Source: Hungatella sp. UBA3402 (GTDB taxonomy: Bacteria; Bacillota; Clostridia; Lachnospirales; Lachnospiraceae). From it: DNA of 30,837 nucleotides. The notes under the pieces are model-generated. The model saw only the letters and a program-made list of their open reading frames with translations. It had not been told where the DNA came from and did no database searches. The translations under genes and the position numbers were made by a program. The stretch covers positions 1,921 through 32,757 of the forward strand of contig DEPC01000211.1 in assembly GCA_002358555.1 (NCBI GenBank). The letters are read 5' to 3'. Below, in pieces: positions 16,851 through 25,157 of the stretch (its first letter is position 1; every line of letters starts with the position of its first letter).

Positions 16851-18203
16851 TTAAGGTCTGCGTTCAAAATTGCGCTCTAAAAGGTTTTCCTGTCCCACCA
16901 TTTCAAATGGGAATTCTGTATCAATACTTCCGTCCTCCGCATTAACCATAAAAAACAACTCTTTTTGTGCTGTTGAAAGAGAAGTTCGAGGAATTTCTGC
17001 TTCTGTGCCATCTGGATTTTGATATCCCTGTTCCACAATTCCATAAAAAGCCCATACTGGGACAAGTTTTCCCCTGCCATTTTGATTTTCTCCAGAAACC
17101 CAGCCTTTACTTTCCAGTTTATAAGCCAACTTCACTTCTGTGACTGTCAGATAGATATGAGGAGTTGTTTTAATATCAAAATCTATGTTTATTGTTTTCA
17201 TGTACTGCTCAAATATCTGGATAACAGCAGAAAAAGGCAACAAAAAGTCAACATTTTCTGTCGTTTCAATAAACTTTTCATTTCCAATATCCTTTACTGC
17301 CAAAAGGGTTCCATCTTCTTGGTACAAAATTTCTACATATTGAGGAGAAGTCAGATAATTTTCGGAAATATATCCTGCTTTATTTAAAAGTGGCAGTCCA
17401 TCTACGTTTCTTCGGTAATACAGCCGTATTCCATATTGACCAGATGATATCCATGAGTTGTTTTTACTGATTGAAAGTGGCCTCCATCGTACATTTTCCA
17501 AATAAAAATCATCCAATTCTAACTTTTCAAGTAATTTCTCTGCCTTTTCTTCCATTTTAACTTGAATCTCTTTTTTGTCTTTCTCTGTCAATGAAATACT
17601 TAACTTCTCATCATCTCCATTACTCCCATCAGATATGGTTAAACAGGAAAGCCATACCATAGAAGTCTCTTGGCCATCACCTGGTGCCATGGAAAGGAGA
17701 TAATTTCTGTTCGGAGAATAGTATGCAAAGGGCTTTTTGATCGATGCCCGGGAATTAGATTCCTCTGAATCGGAAATCCACTCTGAAATTCCAAGTTCTT
17801 CCCTCAAGATTTCTTGAATCCGTTTCATTTCCTCATCTGTATAAGGGGATAATTCTACCTCTATTCGAGGAATCTTGTCTATCTCTGGCACTTCGACATT
17901 TGCATTAGCTGTGACAGTTATTTTTTCGTTCTGAATCCTTGAGGTGTAGACTTTCGGCACTTCTGCCTGGTTTCGGATTATTCCTGCGGATTTCGTTTCA
18001 TCTTTTGTTTCTTCTGTCTCTTCATCTGGCATCTGTTCAGAACTTGCAGAATTATCCTTGGAAATACTTTCTGTCTTTAGGGTTTCTGCTGTTTTCTCTG
18101 AGACAATAGGAGTATCAATATAGTGAACACAGCCATTTACAGAAAATATGCTGGCTCCTAAGACAATGGCAGTTAATGTTTTAGAATATATCTGAATTTT
18201 CAA
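16851..18203 (-). CDS. Large lipoprotein of unknown function, DUF6034-like (450 aa)
   Basis: It has an N-terminal signal with a plausible lipobox ending at Cys25 (FSVNGC), then an acidic, Ser/Glu-rich linker (about 30-75), and a mixed alpha/beta ectodomain with no catalytic motif I recognise. It resembles the DUF6034 lipoproteins that occur beside two-component systems in Clostridia, but I hold that family name only loosely. It lies 150 bases downstream of the histidine kinase gene on the same strand, so it may modulate or report to that kinase, as YycH/YycI do for WalK. The 3' end is followed by the efflux promoter. Confidence 0.75.
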   Translation of the reverse strand: MKIQIYSKTLTAIVLGASIFSVNGCVHYIDTPIVSEKTAETLKTESISKDNSASSEQMPDEETEETKDETKSAGIIRNQAEVPKVYTSRIQNEKITVTANANVEVPEIDKIPRIEVELSPYTDEEMKRIQEILREELGISEWISDSEESNSRASIKKPFAYYSPNRNYLLSMAPGDGQETSMVWLSCLTISDGSNGDDEKLSISLTEKDKKEIQVKMEEKAEKLLEKLELDDFYLENVRWRPLSISKNNSWISSGQYGIRLYYRRNVDGLPLLNKAGYISENYLTSPQYVEILYQEDGTLLAVKDIGNEKFIETTENVDFLLPFSAVIQIFEQYMKTINIDFDIKTTPHIYLTVTEVKLAYKLESKGWVSGENQNGRGKLVPVWAFYGIVEQGYQNPDGTEAEIPRTSLSTAQKELFFMVNAEDGSIDTEFPFEMVGQENLLERNFERRP

Positions 18204-18309
18204 ATCAATTCCTCCTTGATGATTTATTTTTCTGCTTCCTTTTCCTCTGTTATCATAGCAAATTTTGTCTGCAGAATCTTTATCATCTTGTAATCAATCT
18301 GTAAATTCG

Positions 18310-18377
18310 CTCGTTGTGCTACCACAACAAGGGAAATTAACTGGTTATGGTAGTTAAAGATTGTAGTCAAAAGTAAC
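18310..18377. repeat. Relic of the terminal-inverted-repeat element overlapping the kinase 3' end
   Basis: Bases 18337-18377 match the left end of the element at 25158-25339 over about 40 bases (TTAACT, GTT.TG.TAG.TAAA, CAAAAGTAAC). Bases 18310-18331 contain CTCGTTGTG and CACAACAAG back to back, which looks like the two outer ends of a sister copy with the middle deleted. The kinase stop codon lies inside the relic. Confidence 0.6.
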
Positions 18378-19784
18378 AGTTAAACCAGATATCATAACTG
18401 TTACCTTTGTTCCTTCTCCTAAACAACTTTCTATCTCCAAACTGGCATGATGTGCTTTGGCAATTCGTTCTGCTAATGCAAGTCCAAGACCTGCACCCTG
18501 TTGCCTGCGACTTCTAGATTTATCCACCATATAAAATGCCTTTGTCACATGAGGAATATCCTCCAAAGGAATTCCCCTTCCATTGTCCTGGACAATTATT
18601 TTTCTTGCCTTTGGATTTAATATCACCTTAATTTCTCCAAAATTATCAAATGCCTTGATGCTGTTAGAAATCAAATTGGCAAATAGGCTGGTCAAAAGCA
18701 GCTTGTCTCCATACACAGTCATAATGGCTCCTTTTTTGTCCAGCCTGTCTATCTTGATATCCTTTTTAATTCCTTCATTGTCCTCCAAAAGTAGTTCCAA
18801 TCGAATTTCTTTCTCTTCTAATATTTTTTTATTTTCCTCATAAATATCTTTTATCACTTCAACAAAATCTACAGCTTCCATCTCAATCTCTTGATTTTCA
18901 TAAAAACCAATGAGCTGCAGCAGTTTTCCTGACATCTGATTTAAACGCCCTGCACAGCGATAAATTGCTTCCAGAGATTGCTCCTTTTGTTGGTCGCTGA
19001 GTCTTACATGAAGCAGAGAATCTGCATATCCTATAATACTTGTTAAAGGTGTTTTCATCTCATGAGTCATAGCTCCCAGCAACAGCTTTAAATCTTCAAT
19101 CTGTTGTTGAATCTGGTCTGACATGCTGTTTAGACTGTCGGAAAGTTCCTTCAGTTCGTCTCTGGATTTAAGAACAACCTTGTCGCTGAAATCTCCTCCT
19201 TTAATACGTTCTGCCTGAGCCTGCAGTTTTTCCAATGCTTTCAAGAGATAGCGAATTACAACAGCTACAATAACCATAGAAACTGTAAATACAACTGTAA
19301 AGACAGCAAGATAACTCCTCGCCTGTTCCTTTCCCTCCTCCCATGTAGAAGTAATATCCTTTACTGACAGAACCCAAAAATCTTCTGGATAGGGAAGTTG
19401 TCTTTTCATAAGCAAAAGAAAACTTTCTCCCAATCTTTGAACTTCATAGGTTTCTTCAAGGACTTCTGGCGCTGTTATTTCGTAATCCGTCATATTTTTG
19501 ATACATTCCTGTCCTTTCAACAGCGCATATCCTTTCTGATAAAAATGTTCAAACTGATACTTAAGATAAGCGTCTCTGGCCAGCTCTCCCATTTTATCGA
19601 AATCCTCTCTGCTTCCTATCTGGGAAAATCCCCTTTCTGCCAGTTCAAGCTTTTCCATCTCATTCACTGCCAGCTTTTTAATGCTGACATTCATATATTG
19701 ATTGACTGCGAATACTCCGCAAGCCGTACATGTACCGAACAGTACTCCTGCTACCAAACTAATTATTTTTGTCTGTATTCTCAT
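18354..19784 (-). CDS. Sensor histidine kinase (476 aa)
   Basis: Membrane-bound two-component kinase. TM1 is at about 7-27, an extracytoplasmic sensor region at about 30-155, TM2 at about 157-180, then a HAMP domain (to about 235), a HisKA domain with the phospho-acceptor H241 (AMTHEMKTPLTS), and an ATPase domain with N box (LISNSIKAF), G1 (DNGRGIP) and G2 (GAGLGLAL). The ATG overlaps the regulator stop (ATGA). The last residues after VTVMIS are encoded by a repeat relic, so the native C-terminus was probably a little different. The ligand is unknown. Confidence 0.93.
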   Translation of the reverse strand: MRIQTKIISLVAGVLFGTCTACGVFAVNQYMNVSIKKLAVNEMEKLELAERGFSQIGSREDFDKMGELARDAYLKYQFEHFYQKGYALLKGQECIKNMTDYEITAPEVLEETYEVQRLGESFLLLMKRQLPYPEDFWVLSVKDITSTWEEGKEQARSYLAVFTVVFTVSMVIVAVVIRYLLKALEKLQAQAERIKGGDFSDKVVLKSRDELKELSDSLNSMSDQIQQQIEDLKLLLGAMTHEMKTPLTSIIGYADSLLHVRLSDQQKEQSLEAIYRCAGRLNQMSGKLLQLIGFYENQEIEMEAVDFVEVIKDIYEENKKILEEKEIRLELLLEDNEGIKKDIKIDRLDKKGAIMTVYGDKLLLTSLFANLISNSIKAFDNFGEIKVILNPKARKIIVQDNGRGIPLEDIPHVTKAFYMVDKSRSRRQQGAGLGLALAERIAKAHHASLEIESCLGEGTKVTVMISGLTVTFDYNL

Positions 19785-20473
19785 AATTTGTTGTTCTTGC
19801 CAGACACCATTTCATTATCTTCAAAGAGATATCCTCCTCTTGGCACTGTGACTATAGCTCTGCAAGCGTTTAACTTTTTTCTCAGCTTTGCTACATGGAC
19901 ATCCACGGTTCTCGATTCCCCTAAAAAGTTCTCTCCCCAAACCAAGTCCATAAGCCTTTCCCTTGGCAGCATAATATTACGGTTTTGCAAAAATATAGTT
20001 AAAAGTCGAAATTCCATGGGCTTTAATCCAATCTCTTTTGTTCCTTCATACACTTTATGGCTTTTTAAATCTACCTTCAAATCCTGAAACGTCAACAATG
20101 TTTTTTCTCTTGCGGTTCGTCTAAGTATCTTCTCAATTCTAACCAAAAGCTCCAGAATCTCAAAAGGTTTCACCATATAATCCTCAGCTCCCATTTTTAG
20201 GCCCTGTACCTTGCTGATTACATCTGCCTTGGCTGTCAGACAGAGCACTGGGATTTGATGTTTGGTAAGAGGTTGAATCAAAGAAAAGCCATCTCTCCCT
20301 GGCAGCATCAAATCCAAAATCGCCAAATCATAATCTGATTTGCCTTCCAGACAACGACAAACCTCATCTCCATCATAGATTGGTATGGCCTCATATCCTG
20401 CAATTTCCAGATTCATACAAATCAAATTAGAAATGTCGATATCATCTTCAACGACCAGTATTCGATACTTCAT
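19781..20473 (-). CDS. OmpR/PhoB-family response regulator (230 aa)
   Basis: DNA-binding partner of the kinase encoded downstream. The receiver domain has the acidic pair (VVEDD), phospho-acceptor D54 (LAILDLMLPG), and conserved Thr/Lys (CLTAKAD, DYMVKPF); the C-terminal winged helix ends in DVHVAKLRKKL and VPRGGYLF. The start is placed at ATG 20473 (MKYRILVVEDD), with an AAAGGA motif about eight bases upstream; ATG 20479 is too close to that motif and the open frame to 20530 adds no family sequence. It lies 91 bases after the gntR stop, and read-through from there is possible. Confidence 0.92.
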   Translation of the reverse strand: MKYRILVVEDDIDISNLICMNLEIAGYEAIPIYDGDEVCRCLEGKSDYDLAILDLMLPGRDGFSLIQPLTKHQIPVLCLTAKADVISKVQGLKMGAEDYMVKPFEILELLVRIEKILRRTAREKTLLTFQDLKVDLKSHKVYEGTKEIGLKPMEFRLLTIFLQNRNIMLPRERLMDLVWGENFLGESRTVDVHVAKLRKKLNACRAIVTVPRGGYLFEDNEMVSGKNNKL

Positions 20474-20564
20474 CTCCATATCCTTTCCCTTGCAACTGAT
20501 TAAAGAGCGTTTAAGGCAAACTCTAACCATTTCTGCTCTTACTACTTCCTGTTGTTTAAATCTT

Positions 20565-21248
20565 TTATGCCTCTACCTTCCCTTTTATATTTTTAGAAAC
20601 CGTAATTTCCTGATTGTCAATATGCTCTCTCATAGCAGCTTTTGCTTCTGCCACTCTGCGACCTTTAACGGCCTTTAAAATATTTTCATGTTCAATCAGA
20701 AGAATCTGGCGCTTATCTGCATCTTTGATATATTCCAGCCGATAACGATACATTTGTTCCCGAAGATTATTGATAATCTGTACTAAACGGCTATTCTTTG
20801 TACCCTTGTAAATAATATCATGGTATACTTCATCTGTCTCTGCTATGAGCATAACATCTTTAGAAGCTACTGCTTCTGTAAAAGCTCTCTGTGCCTCTTC
20901 TAATTCCTCTACTTCCTCCTCAGTCATTCTTAAACATGCCAACTCACTGGCCAGTTCTTCTAAAGAACGGCGAACTTCCAGCACATCTCGAAGGCTCTTT
21001 TCGGAAATCCTTGCCACTTCTGCGCCTTTTCTTGGAATCATCAAGACCAATCCTTCCAGTTCCAGCTTGCGTATTGCCTCTCGGATAGGTGTTCTACTGA
21101 CTCCTAGTCGTTCTGCCAGTTGAATCTCCATAAGCCGTTCTCCAGGCTCCAACTCCCCTTTTAAAATTGCCTGACGTAATGTATTAAATACCACATCTCT
21201 CAGTGGAAGATACTCATTCATTGTTACATTTAAGTTATAATCTCTCAT
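20565..21248 (-). CDS. GntR-family transcriptional regulator with FCD domain (227 aa)
   Basis: FadR-subfamily regulator. The winged helix is at about 15-75 (LAERLGVSRTPIREAIRKLE) and the helical FCD effector domain at about 85-215, with likely metal or ligand residues in ETDEVYHDII and in EHENILKAV and REHIDNQE. It starts nine bases after ispE stops, so the two are co-transcribed. A TGTATACA palindrome at the ispE promoter fits the operator type of this subfamily, so it probably regulates its own operon. The effector is unknown; FCD proteins usually sense organic acids or related metabolites. Confidence 0.9.
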   Translation of the reverse strand: MRDYNLNVTMNEYLPLRDVVFNTLRQAILKGELEPGERLMEIQLAERLGVSRTPIREAIRKLELEGLVLMIPRKGAEVARISEKSLRDVLEVRRSLEELASELACLRMTEEEVEELEEAQRAFTEAVASKDVMLIAETDEVYHDIIYKGTKNSRLVQIINNLREQMYRYRLEYIKDADKRQILLIEHENILKAVKGRRVAEAKAAMREHIDNQEITVSKNIKGKVEA

Positions 21249-21257
21249 GGTACACCC

Positions 21258-22148
21258 CTATTCTCTCCGATTATAAAAATTAGTAAGATATACTTGCTTT
21301 ACAAAATTCATTCCTTCTCCATAACGCATATACTCATAAGCAGAAGCTGCTGACTTGGGATTGGTAAACAATCCAAAAACAGTTGGGCCACTTCCACTCA
21401 TAAGAGTTCCGATTGCTCCACAATCCATCATCTTCTCTTTAATCTGAGCAATTACCGGATGAGCAGGAATTGTGACTGTTTCTAATACATTCCCCAGATG
21501 GCTGGCTATCTTATAAATATCTCCTTGTCCAATGGCCTCCACCATGGCATCAATATTTGGATGCTGCTCGGGCTTTAACTCATTCACATGAAGATTTTCA
21601 TAGACAAATCTCGTTGATACACTTAATCCTGGCTTTGCAATGAGAACTTGGCATTGAGGCATAGCTGGAAGGGGAGTCAATATCTCTCCAATTCCCTCCG
21701 ACAAGGCAGTTCCCCTCATAACACAGTATGGCACATCTGCTCCGATTCGGATGCCTCTTTCCATGAGCTGTTGTTGGGATAATCCTAGTCCAAACATCTT
21801 ATTCACTCCGAAAAGCACTGCCGCTGCATCGCTGCTCCCCCCCGCCATTCCTGCTGCCACAGGAATAAACTTCCTTAATTTAATAGAAATCCCCTTTTTG
21901 ATGTCAAACTCCTCCATCAAAATGTTTGCTGCCTGATAAACCAGATTATTTTCATTATTTGGAAGATAATAAAGATTCGTCTCAACCTTGATTCCTGGCA
22001 TATCCCGATAAATCAAATCAATCCGGTCATAAAGTCCTACTGTCTGCATAATCATACGGACTTCATGATACCCATTTTCTCTTCTTCTCAGCACATCCAA
22101 CCCAAGATTAATCTTTCCATAGGCTTTCAGTCCAAGATGTTTAACCAT
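21258..22148 (-). CDS. ispE: 4-diphosphocytidyl-2-C-methyl-D-erythritol kinase (MEP pathway)
   Basis: GHMP-family kinase of isoprenoid synthesis. The 296 aa protein begins with the family motif KAYGKINLGLDVL, has the glycine-rich ATP loop PVAAGMAGGSSDAAA (about 93-107), the GADVPYC segment near 138 and the C-terminal GSGPTVFGLF motif. AAGGAG lies before the ATG. It is the first gene of a two-gene operon with the GntR regulator, an unusual partner for a housekeeping enzyme. Confidence 0.95.
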   Translation of the reverse strand: MVKHLGLKAYGKINLGLDVLRRRENGYHEVRMIMQTVGLYDRIDLIYRDMPGIKVETNLYYLPNNENNLVYQAANILMEEFDIKKGISIKLRKFIPVAAGMAGGSSDAAAVLFGVNKMFGLGLSQQQLMERGIRIGADVPYCVMRGTALSEGIGEILTPLPAMPQCQVLIAKPGLSVSTRFVYENLHVNELKPEQHPNIDAMVEAIGQGDIYKIASHLGNVLETVTIPAHPVIAQIKEKMMDCGAIGTLMSGSGPTVFGLFTNPKSAASAYEYMRYGEGMNFVKQVYLTNFYNRRE

Positions 22149-22189
22149 TTCCTTCTCCTTTTTATATGTGATTGTTTTTCATATTATTT

Positions 22190-22229
22190 TGTATACAGTA
22201 TATTATATACTGAATTCAAAAAAATGCAA
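22190..22229 (-). promoter_or_regulatory. Promoter of ispE-gntR with overlapping operators
   Basis: The minus strand reads TTGCAT (22229-22224), 16 bases, TATAAT (22207-22202). A perfect 17-base palindrome, CAGTATAT-T-ATATACTG (22196-22212), covers the -10, and the 8-base palindrome TGTATACA (22190-22197) abuts it. TGTATACA-type sites are known for FCD-domain GntR regulators. Confidence 0.7.
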
Positions 22230-22396
22230 GTAATTCCTTTGCTAGTGCATGACCAAAATAGGAAACTTTTCCAAAGAAAAATTGTGCAGATTGCGCAGAG
22301 CACAAGATTATAATTAAGATAGGTACAATATAAAACGGTTATTTTTAAAAATTACCTATAGACAAAAGAAATTTGTTCCTAACATAGATGGTTGTG

Positions 22397-22546
22397 AATT
22401 AAGTCAACTTGTTGTTGTAGTTAAAATTGGTAGACAGAAGTAACACCACAATCGAGATACCCCTCAGCCCTGCGGCTTCGGAGCAGTCTTCTTCCATGCA
22501 TTACTTCTGTCTACAAAACTTTAACTAGCACAACAAATTAAGTCAA
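22397..22546. repeat. MITE-like element, copy A, with 11-base flanking direct repeats
   Basis: Direct repeats AATTAAGTCAA (22397-22407 and 22536-22546) flank about 128 bases that end in imperfect terminal inverted repeats of about 34 bases (TTGTTGT...TAGTTAAA...GTAGACAGAAGTAA). The centre contains CCTGCGGCTTCGGAGC (22469-22484) and GAGATACCCC. No reading frame is inside, so it would need a transposase in trans. The right direct repeat supplies the stop codon of the GIY-YIG gene. The rest of the gap back to 22230 shows a small hairpin (TTGTGC/GCACAA, about 22282-22305) but no gene. Confidence 0.75.
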
Positions 22547-22801
22547 TTGAATTAAATTTTTCTGTTGACAGATTAGTTCAAGTTTTTCTGCTCGGGTAAG
22601 TCTTTTGATGGTATATTCTCTGCTCATGGCCTCTTCTTTTGTAAGGAATTCTTCATAATATACCAATTCTACTGGTCTGCGGGATTTTGTATATTTAGCC
22701 CCTTTTCCTTCATTATGAGCTTTCACTCGTTTCTCTAGATGGTTTGTCCATCCACAATAGAGACTTCCATCACAACATCGTACCAGATATGTATAATTCA
22801 T
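22538..22801 (-). CDS. Small GIY-YIG nuclease-domain protein, UPF0213/YhbQ type (87 aa)
   Basis: Single-domain GIY-YIG protein. The variant core reads TYLVRCCDGSLYCGWT at the N-terminus, then KRVKAHNEGKGAKYTKSRRP and a Glu-containing helix (EAMSREYTIKRL), as in the YhbQ family. Family members of this size act on DNA or RNA ends, but the cellular role is unclear. The start is placed at ATG 22801 by family length; the ribosome site is poor (AGGG about 13 bases upstream), and the frame is open to 22915 but that part overlaps structured RNA. The last codons and stop fall in the direct repeat of the adjacent element. Confidence 0.85.
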   Translation of the reverse strand: MNYTYLVRCCDGSLYCGWTNHLEKRVKAHNEGKGAKYTKSRRPVELVYYEEFLTKEEAMSREYTIKRLTRAEKLELICQQKNLIQLT

Positions 22802-22830
22802 AGTTCTTGTTATTCCCTTCCACACACCTG

Positions 22831-23157
22831 CCATCTGCCAGAAGCATATCAGATGGGGGATTGATTCTCGCCAGTGATACAGGCAAGCTGTCCATTGCCT
22901 AACGGTGGGAGTCATCCCTATCTGATATATTTTCTGACCGTTAATCTATGTAGACGGCAACTGCGCTTGCAATACGCACTTACCGCCCAGGTTGCCCTGA
23001 ATCTATCTGAAGCACCAGCTGGATGCGGATATGATACCAGCCATCCATAGGTTTTGTATTATGGAAAACAAGGGCTGTTTTCCATAATCGATTAATGACA
23101 CAAAAGCGTCTTCATGGCAATGGAATTTAACTCGCTTTTTTTGCTTTTTATAAGCTA
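22831..23157 (-). ncRNA. Candidate structured RNA or leader in front of the GIY-YIG gene
   Basis: No known class is recognised. Reading the minus strand: a 13-base perfect hairpin (23088-23058); a CAGG-GCAA-CCTG hairpin with a GNRA loop (22999-22988); a stem of GGCGGTAA and TTGCCGTC (22987-22980 with 22960-22953) that closes with two G-U pairs and encloses TGCG/CGCA; and a pseudoknot in which TAACGGT (22943-22937) pairs with 22906-22900 while ATATCAGAT (22928-22920) pairs with 22854-22846. Between lie GGGA/TCCC (22918-22907) and AGGCAA/TTGCCT (22900-22881) hairpins. The G-U pairs would be mismatches on the other strand, favouring minus-strand transcription. A promoter at 23164-23192 would start it near 23157. 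Confidence 0.55.
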
Positions 23158-23163
23158 TACTGT

Positions 23164-23192
23164 ATTATATCCGAAAATTAAATTTTTGTGCA
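23164..23192 (-). promoter_or_regulatory. Promoter of the structured leader and GIY-YIG gene
   Basis: TGCACA (23192-23187), 17 bases, TATAAT (23169-23164) on the minus strand. It implies an untranslated leader of about 355 bases. The stretch from here to 23303 holds no gene. Confidence 0.55.
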
Positions 23193-23303
23193 TCCAGCTT
23201 TTTCCTTTCATTTAAAGCGGATTCCAATAGTTTCAAGATTTAAGTCTTTGATAAAAATTTTGACTAGAAATTCTAAAAAATCATTTCTATTATAGAATAA
23301 CTA

Positions 23304-24995
23304 CTATGCCCCAGCAACATCTTTCACCAAAATCAACCGTTCTCCTGGACGCACCTGTTCTCCTGAAAGGCCATTAGCCTCAATCACTTGTTTTCTTGTG
23401 GTATGGAACCGTTTTGCAATATCCCAAAGGCAATCCCCTGGCTGCACAATATATCCAGTTATCCCAGGAAGTTCTTGAAGTTTTTCAAAATCAAGAGGGG
23501 ACTCTTTCACTCCTAAAATTACTGGCTCCTTCACTGGCTGCAGTACCAAAATATCTAGGCTTATCACTGCCTTTACCTCCACAGTATCGCTTCCTGTCAT
23601 TACTGCTGTCATCTGTTCTAATCCAGTGTTTAACTGATAGACACTATCTGGTGTAATTCCTGGAGTCTCGGCTTCATAATGAAAAGGAACCATCTCTGTA
23701 TCTGCTTTTACTGGCTCTGAATCATCAGAAGTCAAATACAAAAGGGATACCTCCAGCACCCCATCAATCTGTAGGGAATCCTCACGAATCTCCACATCAT
23801 CTATTTTAATCGTTCCATCATTATGACAAATTTGGAGGATACGGTCACTGGAATTTAAGTCCAGTTTCTCTGCAACTCTACATTTTCCTGTATTCTTGCT
23901 GAGAAGACGGTCAAAACATACCTCGCCAAATTCTAAATCCAGTTCTCTATCATTAGAATAAAAATCTCCTAACAATTCAATCTGCTGCTCCTCGTAAAGC
24001 TTCATATCCAATTCTAGTACAGCATCCAGCTCTAAATCTCGCATCTCTCCGTCATAATCTGGTTTTGCTTCCAGCTCCTTGTGAACTAAACGCACAGAAA
24101 TAGAGGGAACCATGCCCTCCACAGCTTCCGGCAATTCTACCTCTCCGGCAAATGGAATACTTTCTTCTAGCCACTGAACAGGAGTATTTTCCCCTTCTCC
24201 TGTGTAAATTGCAAAAATCATAACCTCCCCTTCTACATGAATTCTACCATCCAATGGTTTTGTCGTAGTTCCCCGAAGACGAATCTCACTCCATAGAATC
24301 TGTTCAATACTAGGTTTGCTGCCTGACAGAGAGATGTCCTCTTTTATACGATAGGTGTCCTTTCTGCGCACAGCGATCACTGCTACATCTGCCTGTCGTC
24401 GAAGAATCTCCATTCCATCAGAAGAAGTATCTGCTGCCAAGGGATAACTACTCTTTTCTCCATCTTTATTTTCCATGTCATAGCTGCTTACTCCCCAGCT
24501 ATTGCTATCTAAATCTCCTGTACTCCAACTATTTTCCAGACTATTTGCTCCACTCTCCATCACATCTACAGCTGCCTCTGCATCATAGAGAGTTTCCACT
24601 CTTACCCCCAGCGATACAATAGCCTTTGCACTGATTTTCCTGGAATTAATCATTCCTGCTGTCAAATCATCTAATTCCCCAATCACTCCAAGATAATCCT
24701 TTTCTTCTAATCCTGGCACATTGATAGGTTCCTCAAATGGGATATGACCAGCCATTGTCTGAAAACTGCCTTCCACATTGCGATACAGCACCTGAAAGTC
24801 CAACTTTCCTTTGATGATTACACGTTCACCTTGATTTTTCACAGACTCTATCTGGATACCGCCAGAACTTAAGATGATGCGCGCCATATCTTCCATAGTA
24901 TCTGGAACAATAAAATCATCATCAAGAGTTACCTGGGTTGCTGCATTGCTTTTAAACCGATTCATATGTATATTTTTTTTCACCAGCTCCAACAT
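23304..24995 (-). CDS. sipL: SPOCS (DUF3794) and LysM protein, SipL-type spore morphogenesis factor (563 aa)
   Basis: Spore coat and envelope protein that, in Clostridioides difficile, binds SpoIVA on the forespore surface through its LysM domain. The N-terminus (LELVKKNIHMNRFKS) and most of the body show repeated SPOCS/DUF3794 beta-rich units; the C-terminal 52 residues are a LysM domain (GYIVQPGDCLWDIAKRF at about 514-530, then TRKQVIEANGL). The ATG at 24995 is preceded by AGGTGG. A sigma-E promoter lies upstream, consistent with mother-cell expression. The symbol rests on domain order and length close to C. difficile SipL. Confidence 0.87.
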   Translation of the reverse strand: MLELVKKNIHMNRFKSNAATQVTLDDDFIVPDTMEDMARIILSSGGIQIESVKNQGERVIIKGKLDFQVLYRNVEGSFQTMAGHIPFEEPINVPGLEEKDYLGVIGELDDLTAGMINSRKISAKAIVSLGVRVETLYDAEAAVDVMESGANSLENSWSTGDLDSNSWGVSSYDMENKDGEKSSYPLAADTSSDGMEILRRQADVAVIAVRRKDTYRIKEDISLSGSKPSIEQILWSEIRLRGTTTKPLDGRIHVEGEVMIFAIYTGEGENTPVQWLEESIPFAGEVELPEAVEGMVPSISVRLVHKELEAKPDYDGEMRDLELDAVLELDMKLYEEQQIELLGDFYSNDRELDLEFGEVCFDRLLSKNTGKCRVAEKLDLNSSDRILQICHNDGTIKIDDVEIREDSLQIDGVLEVSLLYLTSDDSEPVKADTEMVPFHYEAETPGITPDSVYQLNTGLEQMTAVMTGSDTVEVKAVISLDILVLQPVKEPVILGVKESPLDFEKLQELPGITGYIVQPGDCLWDIAKRFHTTRKQVIEANGLSGEQVRPGERLILVKDVAGA

Positions 24996-25035
24996 GAAAA
25001 TCCACCTACCTGTCTTTCTACCTGCTTTTATAATA

Positions 25036-25064
25036 AATGTATGTGATAGATAGAAAAAATATGC
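25036..25064 (-). promoter_or_regulatory. sigma-E promoter of sipL
   Basis: GCATATT (25064-25058), 14 bases, CATACATT (25043-25036) on the minus strand. This matches the mother-cell sigma-E consensus (kmATATT, 13-14 bases, CATACAnT) at every defined position. Confidence 0.85.
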
Positions 25065-25157
25065 GGAATTGGTTATGCACGGATCCTAACAGCTTTACAC
25101 ACAGTAAATTGTGGATTCTGCTTTTACACCTTTTACATCACAAATACTCATGCAGAT

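Noticed and set aside
19398..20087. Long open frame (229 codons) on the plus strand across the kinase and regulator genes
   Set aside because: It is antisense to two well-supported genes and its product is a low-complexity Phe/Ser-rich sequence typical of antisense translation.
22802..22915. N-terminal extension of the GIY-YIG frame
   Set aside because: The added residues do not resemble the family, have no ribosome site and overlap the paired arms of the RNA candidate.
22907..22920. Resemblance of a GATGACTCCC string to the core of the glmS ribozyme
   Set aside because: The rest of the ribozyme core is absent and no glmS gene follows.
23104..23145. Plus-strand terminator-like hairpin (AAAAGCG with CGCTTTT and a T run)
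   Set aside because: No plus-strand gene or promoter lies before it, and G-U pairing in the neighbouring stems favours a minus-strand RNA; it may instead be the first helix of that RNA.
23275..23298. Terminator for sipL (TTCTA/TAGAA hairpin with T run)
   Set aside because: The stem has only five AT-rich pairs, too weak to call.
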